DNA of 48,029 bases, taken from contig CAMYXV010000006.1 in assembly GCA_947303055.1 (NCBI GenBank), positions 1-48,029 of the forward strand. The letters are read 5' to 3'. Below, one piece after another: positions 23,955-33,104 of this stretch. The stretch comes from an uncultured Bacteroidales bacterium (GTDB lineage Bacteria > Bacteroidota > Bacteroidia > Bacteroidales > F082). How positions within the stretch are numbered: position 1 is the first letter of the stretch; each line of letters opens with the position of its first letter. Under the pieces are notes generated by a model. It was not told where the DNA came from. It made no database searches and worked only from the letters and a program-made list of their open reading frames with translations. The position numbers and the translations under genes were made by a program.

Positions 23955-25385
23955 TTACACTTTTGCTCGTTTTTTCCGAACAATTTTGTAGACCACAAAC
24001 AAAACCACAGCGAAAAGCACTATGGCCAAGAGGCCGAAGAAGGCTAAACGGTAGTGGTTTCGTTGGGTTTGGAGGGTTCGAATTTGGTTGTTTTGGGATT
24101 CGTTTTGCTGGAGTAGACCTTGCGTTTCTTCTTGGATTGTGCTTAACTGGTCATATAAATCACTGTTTTCACGTTGCAGGGTCTGCTTTTGCTCATCAAG
24201 TGCATCAAGTTCTGCAGCCATTTCATTGAAACATCCTAAACGAGCATAGTCAAGGATAAGTGGTTTCTTTGCAGCTGACTCCATCATGGTAATGCCCGAT
24301 TTCTTTGCTTCCTCAGCATAGATATCAAGATAATGCAACGAAAGGGTCGCTTCCCCTTGATAGGCATACAACTGGCCCAGGCTTAATGCAGCTTGCATTA
24401 AACCAAAATGGTATTTGTTTTTTTCTGCCAAAGCAAAAGCCTCTTTAAAATAGTTCATCGCTAACAAATCATCGTGGCGGTTAACAGCCACATTGCCCAT
24501 TTCAACTAGCACATCTGACTTTGCATTCGATACATCAACCATGTTTTCAGCTGGCCATTCCACCTGCTCGATGCATGTCATTGCCTTGTCAAAATAATAG
24601 CTGGCAGAATCATAGTTCACAAATTGCTTCTCAAACAACAAGCCATAATTTTTGAATGTAAGCAACTGATAATCAAATCTATCAAATTGTTCTAACACAG
24701 GAATAGCAAGTTGAAACAATTTCCTTGATTCGGCATACCTTCCCCACTCCATATAAAGATTGGCCAGGTTTGCATTATTTTTTGCCTCTTCTACAATAGT
24801 ATTTATAGACTTATAATATGCGCAACTCTTCTTGAAATTCGCTTCGGAACGTTCAAAATCATGCTTTTGATATTGGATGATGGCCATATTGGCGCATGTC
24901 TGAGCCATAGCCAACGTGTCGCGACGTTGTTCAGCAAAAGGCAAGACCTCTTGATAAACACTAATTGCCGAGTCCATATTGCCCCAAATCTGTTCGAAAT
25001 AAGCTTGATTCCAAAGGTCCTCAAAAGCACGGTCATGATTGCCAACAGACATGTGCAAGTCGAAGGACCGCTTCAGATAAACCTGTGCCAAATCGAGGTC
25101 GGCATGATAGCCATATTGCATTGCTAACGCAAAAGTGGCATCCGCCTCCAAATCAGTCAAGCCTAGCTTCTGTGCTTCTTTGATGGCTTTTTCGCCCCAA
25201 TTTAGGCAGTCATCGTAAGAAATATCGTAAAACTCCCACGTCAACTCAATCATAGTCAGCACCTTCTCTCGCCCTTCCTGCTTGGCCATAACGTTTTCAA
25301 GGCTATCTATAACCCGCATCTCATCCTGTGCAAAGGTCAAAGTAGTCAAGAGCAAAAGAATCAATGTGCCAAGAGATCTTTTCAT
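23955..25385 (-). CDS. Exported TPR protein with C-terminal coiled coil and membrane anchor
   Basis: This 476-residue protein starts at MKRSLGTLILLLLTTLTFAQ, a signal peptide; the ATG overlaps the TGA of the upstream hydrolase gene (TGATG). Several TPR-like units follow (AQTCANMAIIQYQKHDFERS; NNANLANLYMEWGRYAESRK; GLMQAALSLGQLYAYQGEAT). A Gln-rich coiled coil lies at about residues 390-440 (TIQEETQGLLQQNESQNNQI), then a single membrane helix (LAFFGLLAIVLFAVVLFVVY) and a short basic tail KIVRKKRAKV. The layout matches the sensor half of Bacteroidota TPR histidine kinases or LuxR-like regulators, but no output domain is present. It may be a truncated sensor or a partner of one encoded elsewhere. 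Confidence 0.75.
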   Translation of the reverse strand: MKRSLGTLILLLLTTLTFAQDEMRVIDSLENVMAKQEGREKVLTMIELTWEFYDISYDDCLNWGEKAIKEAQKLGLTDLEADATFALAMQYGYHADLDLAQVYLKRSFDLHMSVGNHDRAFEDLWNQAYFEQIWGNMDSAISVYQEVLPFAEQRRDTLAMAQTCANMAIIQYQKHDFERSEANFKKSCAYYKSINTIVEEAKNNANLANLYMEWGRYAESRKLFQLAIPVLEQFDRFDYQLLTFKNYGLLFEKQFVNYDSASYYFDKAMTCIEQVEWPAENMVDVSNAKSDVLVEMGNVAVNRHDDLLAMNYFKEAFALAEKNKYHFGLMQAALSLGQLYAYQGEATLSLHYLDIYAEEAKKSGITMMESAAKKPLILDYARLGCFNEMAAELDALDEQKQTLQRENSDLYDQLSTIQEETQGLLQQNESQNNQIRTLQTQRNHYRLAFFGLLAIVLFAVVLFVVYKIVRKKRAKV

Positions 25386-26026
25386 CAAAGAAACATGTTA
25401 TACCTTCTTTCGTCAAAGATGGTCGTGCTTTGGTCGTGGCCTGCATAGACCTCTGTGTCATCGGGCAAATGGAACAGGCGTTCGATGATATTTGTTCGGA
25501 GTTGTTCGTAATTGCCTCCTGGCAGGTCGGTGCGCCCGATGCTGCGGCAGAAGAGCGCATCACCAGTGAAGACCCAACCTTCGATTTCAGCATAGAGGCT
25601 GATGCTACCCATGGCATGGCCTGGTGTGCTGATGACCTCAAGGGTGCTCTCCCCTACCTTGATGATCTCGCCATCTTCCAAATCGACATCGGGAAGATCG
25701 CAATCACCCATAAACGGTAGCCCAAACATAGCAGCCTGTTGTCGCGAGCGAAGAAAGTCGTTTTTCACGTTGGGATGCGCCGCCACTTTGATGCCATATT
25801 TCTTCTTCGCAGCAGTGTTACCCATGATATGATCAATGTGGCCGTGTGTATTGATGACCATCAGCGGCTTGAGGTGATGGCTATCGATGAAGTCGAAAAG
25901 TTCATTTTCCTCGCCTGCATTGGAGCAGCCCGGGTCAATGATGACGCATTCCTTGGTGTTCTCGTCGTAAACGACGTAGGTGTTTTCCGAAAAGGGATTA
26001 AATACGAATTGTTCTAGTTTGAGCAT
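25385..26026 (-). CDS. MBL-fold hydrolase, glyoxalase II-like
   Basis: This 213-residue zinc hydrolase of the metallo-beta-lactamase fold has the metal motif INTHGHIDHIMGN (THxHxDH). Later ligands lie in STPGHAMGSISLY (His) and VFTGDALFCRSIGRTDLPGG (Asp), and YAGHDQSTT supplies the last His. The pattern fits the YcbL-type short hydrolases related to glyoxalase II, which cleave thioesters such as S-lactoylglutathione; the true substrate is unknown. It is the first gene of a two-gene operon with the TPR protein and diverges from the propeller/barrel gene, the two promoter boxes lying 33 bp apart. Confidence 0.88.
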   Translation of the reverse strand: MLKLEQFVFNPFSENTYVVYDENTKECVIIDPGCSNAGEENELFDFIDSHHLKPLMVINTHGHIDHIMGNTAAKKKYGIKVAAHPNVKNDFLRSRQQAAMFGLPFMGDCDLPDVDLEDGEIIKVGESTLEVISTPGHAMGSISLYAEIEGWVFTGDALFCRSIGRTDLPGGNYEQLRTNIIERLFHLPDDTEVYAGHDQSTTIFDERRYNMFL

Positions 26027-26043
26027 CTTTATGATTTTGCTGG

Positions 26044-26051
26044 CAAAGATA
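26044..26051 (-). promoter_or_regulatory. TAnnTTTG promoter box for the MBL hydrolase operon
   Basis: The box reads TATCTTTG on the minus strand, 17 bases before the ATG at 26026. Confidence 0.65.
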
Positions 26052-26084
26052 GTGCAATTTTGGAAGCATTACAAAGAAAATACC

Positions 26085-26092
26085 TATCTTTG
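26085..26092 (+). promoter_or_regulatory. TAnnTTTG promoter box for the propeller/barrel gene
   Basis: TATCTTTG lies 17 bases before the ATG at 26110 and mirrors the box at 26044-26051. Confidence 0.65.
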
Positions 26093-26109
26093 TCCGCTAA
26101 TTTGTTTTT

Positions 26110-29100
26110 ATGTTGTCGAAAAAACGAAATGCGATTCTTTTGGTCCTGCTCATGGCGATGATTCTGCCCGTCCAAGCCCAGTTCTATAACGGCATGAACA
26201 TGCCCTTCGGGAAGAACCGCGTACAGTGGGCCGACTTTCATTGGTCGTACTTCATGAACAACAACTTCGACGTGTATTTCTACCAAGGTGGCGATGACCT
26301 TGCCCGCTATGCTCAAGCCTATGCCAAAGAGCAGATTCCTCAACTTGAAAACCGTCTCAATAGCCGATTCGGGAAAAAGATCCAATTCATCGTCTTCAAC
26401 AGCAAGGGAGACTTCAAGCAGAGCAACATCAACCTTGAGGAAGAGGAATACGGCAACACAGGCGGCATCACCAAAATTATCGGAACAAAGGTAATTCTTT
26501 ACTTCGACGGAGACTACACCCATTTCGAGGCGCAAATCCGTGAAGGCATCGCTCGGCTGTTATTCAGTCAGGTGATGAACGGCACCAGCATCGGCTCCCA
26601 AATCCGCAATTCCTATCGTTACGACATCCCGCAATGGTTCCAAGACGGACTGGTGGCTTTCATCGCTGGCAACTGGGACTGCCACAAGGAAGCCCAACTG
26701 CAACGCGGCATCACTTCTGGCAACTACAAAAAAATCAATCATCTCCGCGACGACGACGCTTTGATTGCAGGCTATTCGTTTTGGAACTTCATTGATGAAA
26801 AATATGGCAACAAATCGTTCAACGATATTCTTACTTTAGCTGAAAACACACAAAACGTCAGAAAGGCGCTACTCTACGTCACGGGCAAGGAATACAAAGC
26901 ATTGATTGAGGAATGGTATGAGTTTTACAAGGCACGTTACGAGAGCCTTTTGGCCAATCAGCCCACCAACCCGCTGAAGCTGAAATACAAGAAATACCGC
27001 ACTTTCACCCAACCCAGCATCAGCCCGAACGGGAAATATATTGCCTATGTCAGCAATGATGAGGGCAAGATCCGCCTCTGGTTGGAAGACCTACAAAGCG
27101 GTAAGCGGCAACAACTTTTCAAAGCGGGATACCGCTCTGATGAAAACATTGATACTTCATTTCCATTGTTGGCTTGGCATCCCAATGGCGAGATTCTGTC
27201 GTTCATCCTCGAGGAAGAAGGCAAAATTCAGCTCTACAATTTAGACATTAATTCGGGCAAGAAAGCTAGCACCTATCTGTTCGACTTCCAAAAGGTCAGC
27301 TCGTTCTCCTACGCCCATAAGAGTCGCAAGATTGTTTTGGCAGCCACCCGCATGGGCAAGCCTGACATTTATGTCTACAACCTGTTTTCCAACACTTTGG
27401 AACAAATCACGAATGACTACCACACCGACTTGAATCCCGTCTTCACTTTCGACGACCGACAGATTGTGTTTAGTTCAAACCGCGACAACGACACTTTGAA
27501 GGTCGACGAGAAAATTGGTTTCCAAAGCAAACAATTCGACCTTTTCGCCTACAACTATATTAATAAAGGTGCAGTGCTCCAAAACCTGACCCAACAACAT
27601 TACTCCAACAGTATCTTGCCCGAGCCCCTCAAGGACGGCAGTCTGCTCTATCTGAACGACACCAGTGGCTTTTATAACTTATACCAGATTCGTTTCGACA
27701 GTGCCATTAGCCATATCGACACCATCGTGCACTACCGCTATTTCGGCAAAAAAGAACAACTTACGGACTATTCTTCCAATATCATCGACTACAGCTACCA
27801 ACCACGCGACCACAAAGCCGCCATGTTGATGGCCGACCAAAAAGGCGAGAAGTTTTTTATGTCATCCATCCTCCGAGGCCAAGAGCAAAACATCAGTCAG
27901 ATGAGCCCTTATGCACAAAAAAGATTGATTGAAGAATGGATCAAGAAGGAAAAGGATACGGTTGTGGAGCCCATTTCAAAGCACCGTTTCTCGGCCAGTT
28001 ACCGCTACCCTCGACGCAAACGACAAATCGGCGGTGCCTTGGGAGCTGACTCCCTGCAAGTGGTACAGGACAACCGTCCTGCTCCTAAGCCAAGGCAAAA
28101 AGACACTATCCAGCGGCCCAATAACTATTATGTGGAACTCTTCGCCGACCAGCTGATGAGCCAAATCGACTTCACCAGCATGAACTACAGCTACCAGCCC
28201 TTCAGCGGCGGTGGCACGCCTATCTACCTCAACTCGGGCTTCAATATCTTCCTCGGCACCAAGATGAAAGACCTGATGGAAGACTACAAAATCGAACTCG
28301 GCGTGAAACTCAACACCAGCCTCACCAACAACGAATACATGATGCGCTTCAGCAACCTCAGCAAACGCATCGACAAGAGCATCACTCTGCATCGTTATGT
28401 CACCGACGACTATTCCAGCTACTACTACCGAACCTTCACTAATGAAGCTTTCTACACACTGAGCTATCCTTTCAGTGAAATCCTAAGTTTGCGAGGCACA
28501 GCCATTTACAGGTTAGACCATAAAGTCAACCTCGCCATTGATGACTATAGCCTTGGCGACAAAGACGTTTATGAAAACTGGGGCGGATTACGGGCTGAGC
28601 TCGTCTACGATAACTCAAAGAAACTCGGGACCAACCTACTTGTCGGAGCAAGGGGAAAGGTGTTTGCCGAATATTACCAACGCATCGCCCGTAACACCAA
28701 CAACATGGTCGTTGTCGGATTCGATTACAGACATTACACCCGCATCAGCCGTAATTTCATCTGGGCCAACCGCATCGCGGGAAGCAGTTCGTTTGGACAG
28801 CAGAAGCTCATCTATTACATGGGGGGCGTTGACAATTGGATTTTGGCCTCTTTCGACCAGGGCGCACCCGTCGACTACTCGCAAAACTATGCTTATCAGA
28901 CCCTCGCCACCAACATGCGCGGCTTCAGCCAGAATATCCGCAACGGCAACAACTTTGTCGTCCTGAATAGCGAGTTGCGCTTCCCCGTGTTCAGCTACTT
29001 CACCAACCGTCCCATCAACATGAATTTCATCAAGGACTTCCAAATCGTCGCTTTTGGCGACATAGGCACCGCTTGGACGGGCTGGAATCCTTACAGTCCG

Positions 29101-29310
29101 AGCAATTCACTCTACAACACACATATTACCGATGGTAACCTGAACATCACCGTTACAGAGATGAAAGAGCCTTTGGTGGGTGGCATCGGCTTTGGACTGC
29201 GGACCACCCTGTTCGGCTATTTTATCAGAGGCGATATGGCTTGGGGTATACAGGACGGACAAATCGCGAAGAAACCGCGTTATTATCTGTCGTTCAATCT
29301 GGATTTCTGA
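26110..29310 (+). CDS. Outer-membrane protein: degenerate peptidase-MA-like front, beta-propeller, barrel
   Basis: This 1066-residue exported protein has a signal peptide ending QAQ near residue 24. The region up to about 270 resembles a peptidase MA/gluzincin domain (YDIPQWFQDGLVAFIAGNWD), but the HExxH helix is replaced by REGIARLLFSQ, so it is probably inactive. TolB/PD40-type propeller blades follow (SPNGKYIAYVSNDEGKIRLW; FTFDDRQIVFSSNRDND; TRMGKPDIYVYNL). The last ~330 residues form a surface-antigen-type barrel (KDFQIVAFGDIGTAWTGWNP; GGIGFGLRTTLFGYFIRGDM) ending in NLDF. It may work in outer-membrane transport or assembly. The 3' end overlaps the LolC/E-like gene on the other strand by 28 bases. 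Confidence 0.78.
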   Translation: MLSKKRNAILLVLLMAMILPVQAQFYNGMNMPFGKNRVQWADFHWSYFMNNNFDVYFYQGGDDLARYAQAYAKEQIPQLENRLNSRFGKKIQFIVFNSKGDFKQSNINLEEEEYGNTGGITKIIGTKVILYFDGDYTHFEAQIREGIARLLFSQVMNGTSIGSQIRNSYRYDIPQWFQDGLVAFIAGNWDCHKEAQLQRGITSGNYKKINHLRDDDALIAGYSFWNFIDEKYGNKSFNDILTLAENTQNVRKALLYVTGKEYKALIEEWYEFYKARYESLLANQPTNPLKLKYKKYRTFTQPSISPNGKYIAYVSNDEGKIRLWLEDLQSGKRQQLFKAGYRSDENIDTSFPLLAWHPNGEILSFILEEEGKIQLYNLDINSGKKASTYLFDFQKVSSFSYAHKSRKIVLAATRMGKPDIYVYNLFSNTLEQITNDYHTDLNPVFTFDDRQIVFSSNRDNDTLKVDEKIGFQSKQFDLFAYNYINKGAVLQNLTQQHYSNSILPEPLKDGSLLYLNDTSGFYNLYQIRFDSAISHIDTIVHYRYFGKKEQLTDYSSNIIDYSYQPRDHKAAMLMADQKGEKFFMSSILRGQEQNISQMSPYAQKRLIEEWIKKEKDTVVEPISKHRFSASYRYPRRKRQIGGALGADSLQVVQDNRPAPKPRQKDTIQRPNNYYVELFADQLMSQIDFTSMNYSYQPFSGGGTPIYLNSGFNIFLGTKMKDLMEDYKIELGVKLNTSLTNNEYMMRFSNLSKRIDKSITLHRYVTDDYSSYYYRTFTNEAFYTLSYPFSEILSLRGTAIYRLDHKVNLAIDDYSLGDKDVYENWGGLRAELVYDNSKKLGTNLLVGARGKVFAEYYQRIARNTNNMVVVGFDYRHYTRISRNFIWANRIAGSSSFGQQKLIYYMGGVDNWILASFDQGAPVDYSQNYAYQTLATNMRGFSQNIRNGNNFVVLNSELRFPVFSYFTNRPINMNFIKDFQIVAFGDIGTAWTGWNPYSPSNSLYNTHITDGNLNITVTEMKEPLVGGIGFGLRTTLFGYFIRGDMAWGIQDGQIAKKPRYYLSFNLDF

Positions 29311-30530
29311 GCACTGGACTTGCGCATCGCGTGACGCACAGTAAGGAAAGCCGAGGTGCAGCCCACCACCAGAATCGTGGCGAAAATCAACAACACATCC
29401 TTGAGTTTCAATAGCACCGGATAGGCATCCACGACATAGTTGCCGCCCGTGCCAAACTTCACGAAACCGAACTGCTGCTGCAACAGCACCAAAATGATAC
29501 CCAACAACAATCCGATGATGCCTCCCGCCACAGAGATGAGCAGACCCTCGTTCATGAAAATCTTTTGAATCAAGTGGTTGTCGGCACCCATAGCTTTGAG
29601 GATTTCAGTGTCCTTCCGTTTGTCAATCATCAGCATGGAAAGCGAGCCGACCACATTGAAGGTAGCCAAAATCAAGATAAAGGTAAGGATGACATAAACC
29701 GCCCATTTTTCGGAGCGCATGATTTTAAATAGCGTCTCCTGCTGTTCCTGTTGGTTTTTCACAGTGTAGTCAGCACCAAGGATGGAAGCGACCGATTTTT
29801 TCACCTTATTAATATCCGCATTTGGAGCGGTAAAGAGCTCTACATTGGTTGCTTTGTTTTCATATTCAAGCAGCTCCGACAGCATTTCAAAAGGCACAAG
29901 CACCAATTTCTCATCTTGTTCCTGCTCGGTGGAGAACACGCTACGCACAGTCAGCACATCGGAGTTGAAACTATTTTCAAGGCTCATCAGCGAGGCGTTG
30001 CCGCGTTTAGGCACATAGATGCGCACCATCGCGTAAGGGTTGTAGGCATTGATGCCCAAATACCAAGCCACACCTGCTCCAGGCACTGCAAACTCATGCT
30101 CGTCTTCATCGGAGAGCACCAAATCACCGCCTCCGAAAACAATTTCATTCAAACGGTCAATCTTCTGGTATTCCAGTCCAACACCCTTTACCTGACCGAT
30201 GTGTTGCTTGTCGTTGGCACGAAACAGAGCATCCTCGGTAATGGTAGGAATCACATAATCAACACCTTGAATTGCTTTAAGTTGGCCTAATGGAAAAGCC
30301 GTCAAATCAATGGTCTTGCCTTTTATTAGGGCGATTTGCAAGTCAGGCGTGAGGCGGTTGTTCATGGAGGAAATCACCTTTTCTAGTCCATTGAAGGCCG
30401 ACAGCACCACAATGAGCGCAAACGAACCCACACTAATACCCAAAATGGAGATCCATGTGATGATATTAATGAGGTTGTGACTCTTTTTGGCCACCAAGTA
30501 ACGGTTTGCTATGAACAGCGGCAGTCTCAC
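29283..30530 (-). CDS. LolC/LolE-like FtsX-family permease
   Basis: This 415-residue membrane protein of the ABC-permease type releases lipoproteins from the inner membrane in the best-known members. A first helix lies at about 20-45 (NLINIITWISILGISVGSFA), and a periplasmic domain runs to about 260. The FtsX-type core follows, with three helices (WAVYVILTFILILATFNVVG; LLISVAGGIIGLLLGIILVL; VLLIFATILVVGCTSAFLTV). ILKAMGADNHLIQKIFMNEG is the cytoplasmic coupling motif. Bacteroidota often use one such permease in place of separate LolC and LolE. The ATPase LolD is not adjacent. It is coupled to rbfA by an ATGA overlap and runs into the 3' end of the convergent gene. Confidence 0.87.
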   Translation of the reverse strand: MRLPLFIANRYLVAKKSHNLINIITWISILGISVGSFALIVVLSAFNGLEKVISSMNNRLTPDLQIALIKGKTIDLTAFPLGQLKAIQGVDYVIPTITEDALFRANDKQHIGQVKGVGLEYQKIDRLNEIVFGGGDLVLSDEDEHEFAVPGAGVAWYLGINAYNPYAMVRIYVPKRGNASLMSLENSFNSDVLTVRSVFSTEQEQDEKLVLVPFEMLSELLEYENKATNVELFTAPNADINKVKKSVASILGADYTVKNQQEQQETLFKIMRSEKWAVYVILTFILILATFNVVGSLSMLMIDKRKDTEILKAMGADNHLIQKIFMNEGLLISVAGGIIGLLLGIILVLLQQQFGFVKFGTGGNYVVDAYPVLLKLKDVLLIFATILVVGCTSAFLTVRHAMRKSSAQKSRLNDR

Positions 30531-30871
30531 TTGTCGGGATGCAGCAGGTTGTCAATGTTTTCGATATAATCCAGCGAGTCGTCCTCGATGAAACGAAGCT
30601 CCGGCACCACACGCATCTGATGACGGATACGGTTGCCGAGCAAGCCGCGGATGGCCTTGGCGTTTTGGCCTACCTCTTCCACGACCTTCTTCTTCTCATC
30701 CACGCCGAACACACTCAAATACACACGCGCATACGACAAGTCAGATGTGACATTGACGCGCGTCACGGTAATCATCAGTGAGGGCACCTTGGGTTTAAGC
30801 TCTTTTTGGAAAATATCGCCTAATTCTTTCAGTAACAACTTGTTTACTTTTTCTAATCGCTTTCCTTCCAT
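30527..30871 (-). CDS. rbfA: Ribosome-binding factor A
   Basis: RbfA helps mature the 30S subunit and is needed for growth in the cold. This 114-residue protein has the KH-like family pattern: KVNKLLLKELGDIFQKELK, VTRVNVTSDLSYARVYLSVF, AKAIRGLLGNRIRHQMRVVP and ELRFIEDDSLDYIENIDNLL. It is full length. A promoter box lies at 30916-30923 and the stop codon overlaps the start of the permease gene (ATGA), so the two genes form an operon. Confidence 0.95.
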   Translation of the reverse strand: MEGKRLEKVNKLLLKELGDIFQKELKPKVPSLMITVTRVNVTSDLSYARVYLSVFGVDEKKKVVEEVGQNAKAIRGLLGNRIRHQMRVVPELRFIEDDSLDYIENIDNLLHPDK

Positions 30872-30915
30872 CTTTTTTTAGTTATCAGTTTGCAGTTGTT
30901 CAGTTGTTCAGTTTG

Positions 30916-30923
30916 CAAAAATA
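30916..30923 (-). promoter_or_regulatory. TAnnTTTG promoter box for rbfA
   Basis: The box reads TATTTTTG on the minus strand, 44 bases before the rbfA ATG. Confidence 0.6.
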
Positions 30924-30974
30924 GGCAATTCTTTTGAAATCGGCTGGAAAAGTGGCGGTTAAACTGAAAATGAT

Positions 30975-30982
30975 TATTTTTG
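30975..30982 (+). promoter_or_regulatory. TAnnTTTG promoter box for the subtilase gene
   Basis: TATTTTTG lies 29 bases before the ATG at 31012. Confidence 0.6.
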
Positions 30983-31011
30983 CTAACTGAAACATAAATA
31001 ATAACATTCCC

Positions 31012-33102
31012 ATGAAATCAATCATTAAACCACTATTCATCTTGGCCATAATGGCTTTGTCCGTGTTTTCATACGCACAGGAGCCACAGCAAAGCCAAGG
31101 ATCAACCACATATGTGGAGAACGAATTCATCATTTGGTTGGAACAAGATGTAGACGCCACGACCTTTGCGGCCAATTCCAATGTCGGTATTGTGCCCAAA
31201 AGACTGTTATCCAAACGACTGAATATCTGGCTTTTTGAAATCTCTGACAGCAAAGGGTCAAGAGAGGACAAGATGCGCCGCCTAACCACAAACAACGATG
31301 TCCGAGTCGTTCAAAACAACCATACCAACATCGTGATGCGCGAGGTAATCCCAGATGATCCATACTATTCATCACAATGGGCACCCAACATCATGAGCCT
31401 GCCGCAAGCCTGGGAGGAATTTACCACAGGCGGTGTCACGGCAACTGGCGACACCATCGTGGTTGCAGTCATCGACGGAGGTGCTGATTGGACCCACGAA
31501 GACCTGAATTGCTGGATAAACACCCGCGAAATCCCAAATAACGGCATCGATGACGATGATAACGGCTATATCGATGACTTTCACGGTTGGAATGCTTACA
31601 ACCACAACGGCTATGTCGGCAGCAACAACCATGGCACTCATGTTTCAGGCATCATCGGTGCTGTCGGAAACAATGGAAAAGGCGTTTGCGGCGTGAATTG
31701 GAATGTGAAAGTCATGCCCATCGGCGGTAGTTCAGGCGAAGAGTCTATTGTCGTGGAAGCCTATGCCTACGTTTTGGAAATGCGAGCGCGGTACAATGAA
31801 ACTGATGGAGAAGAAGGTGCTTTCATCGTAGCTACTAATTCTTCTTTCGGGGTCGATTACGGGAATCCAGACGATTATCCCATCTGGTGTTCGATGTATG
31901 ATGAGATGGGCAATGTCGGCATATTGAGTTGCGGTGCCGGTCCCAACATGAATGTGAATGTTGATGTGGTGGGTGATGTCCCATCCGCCTGTCCTGGAAA
32001 TTATCTCATAGGCATCACCAACACCACTTCTTCCGACGAAAAATATGGAAGCGCTGGCTATGGTATCAACAACATTGACATTGGTGCACCCGGCACATCC
32101 ATCTATTCTACACTTCCTAACAACAATTACGGCAATATGACTGGAACCTCAATGGCCACTCCACAAGTCTCTGGAACCATCGCATTGATGTATGCGGCCT
32201 TGCCCGAGGAGATGATGATAGCTTGCAAAAACGACCCAGCAAATTTCTGTCTTTCAGTGAGGCATCACCTTCTTAACGGTGCCGACCACTTGCCTTCGCT
32301 CGATGGTTTGGTTGCCGCAGGAAGGCGATTGAATGCCTACGGTGCAATCGAAAGTGTTTTATATGACAGCATTATACCCACTTTAACAGGCGAAGTCAAT
32401 ATTTCTGGAGAACCTTTCTTCGGAGAAACCTTGACCGCCGAAACAAATTTGGGTTCTACGCCATCCATTCCTGATTTAGGAGAGTTGCATTACCAATGGC
32501 GAAGAGACACAACAGCTATCGAAGGAGCTGTCTATTCAACCTACACTTTGACCGAAGATGACATTTTCGAGAAAGTCTGTGTGCAAGTCACGGCCGAAAA
32601 CTGCACAGGAGCCATAACTTCACCTCTTTTTGGCCCTATCAAAAAAGCGGAACAGCCCATGCCCGAAGCTCCACAAATGGAGAGCAACACCGACACAAGC
32701 ATAACTCTTGTTGCTATAGAAGATGGTGAATATAACATCAATGGCAGCGAGTGGCAACCCTCTCCAGTATTTGAAGGCTTAATGCCAAGCACTTCCTATA
32801 TTTTCACTCAACGCAAGAAGGAAACAAGATCGCATTATGCTTCGCCAGTGAGTCCTGAAGCGGTATATTGCACGATGCCCTATGATCATCTTTGCGAGAA
32901 CCATAGAAGCACCTTCAAAGTCTATCCTAATCCTGCCAAGGGATATATTATCATTGAAGGCACAGGCAATATGACCGTCACAAATGCCCTCGGCCAAACC
33001 ATCATGACCAAGGAAATCAAGGGCAAGGAAAAGTTAGAACTACCAAAAGGAATGTATTTTGTGACTATGGGCAACGAAACGCGGAAGGTCGTGGTGGAAT
33101 AA
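31012..33102 (+). CDS. Secreted S8 subtilisin-like protease with T9SS sorting domain
   Basis: This 696-residue exported serine protease has a signal peptide (MKSIIKPLFILAIMALSVFSYAQ, cited here as its first part MKSIIKPLFILAIMALSVFS). A propeptide-like region runs to about 110. The subtilase triad is complete: Asp in VAVIDGGADWTHEDL, His in NNHGTHVSGIIGAVG and Ser in GTSMATPQVSGTIALM. The oxyanion Asn lies in ATNSSFGV. Ig-like domains follow (PIPTLTGEVNISGEP is not seen; the visible start is IPTLTGEVNISGEPFFGETL). The last ~75 residues are a T9SS sorting domain (FKVYPNPAKGYIIIEGTG; ALGQTIM; GMYFVTMGNETRKVVVE). It is probably surface-exposed and degrades proteins or processes other exported proteins. 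It converges on dtd with 2 bases between stops. Confidence 0.93.
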   Translation: MKSIIKPLFILAIMALSVFSYAQEPQQSQGSTTYVENEFIIWLEQDVDATTFAANSNVGIVPKRLLSKRLNIWLFEISDSKGSREDKMRRLTTNNDVRVVQNNHTNIVMREVIPDDPYYSSQWAPNIMSLPQAWEEFTTGGVTATGDTIVVAVIDGGADWTHEDLNCWINTREIPNNGIDDDDNGYIDDFHGWNAYNHNGYVGSNNHGTHVSGIIGAVGNNGKGVCGVNWNVKVMPIGGSSGEESIVVEAYAYVLEMRARYNETDGEEGAFIVATNSSFGVDYGNPDDYPIWCSMYDEMGNVGILSCGAGPNMNVNVDVVGDVPSACPGNYLIGITNTTSSDEKYGSAGYGINNIDIGAPGTSIYSTLPNNNYGNMTGTSMATPQVSGTIALMYAALPEEMMIACKNDPANFCLSVRHHLLNGADHLPSLDGLVAAGRRLNAYGAIESVLYDSIIPTLTGEVNISGEPFFGETLTAETNLGSTPSIPDLGELHYQWRRDTTAIEGAVYSTYTLTEDDIFEKVCVQVTAENCTGAITSPLFGPIKKAEQPMPEAPQMESNTDTSITLVAIEDGEYNINGSEWQPSPVFEGLMPSTSYIFTQRKKETRSHYASPVSPEAVYCTMPYDHLCENHRSTFKVYPNPAKGYIIIEGTGNMTVTNALGQTIMTKEIKGKEKLELPKGMYFVTMGNETRKVVVE

Positions 33103-33104
33103 GA

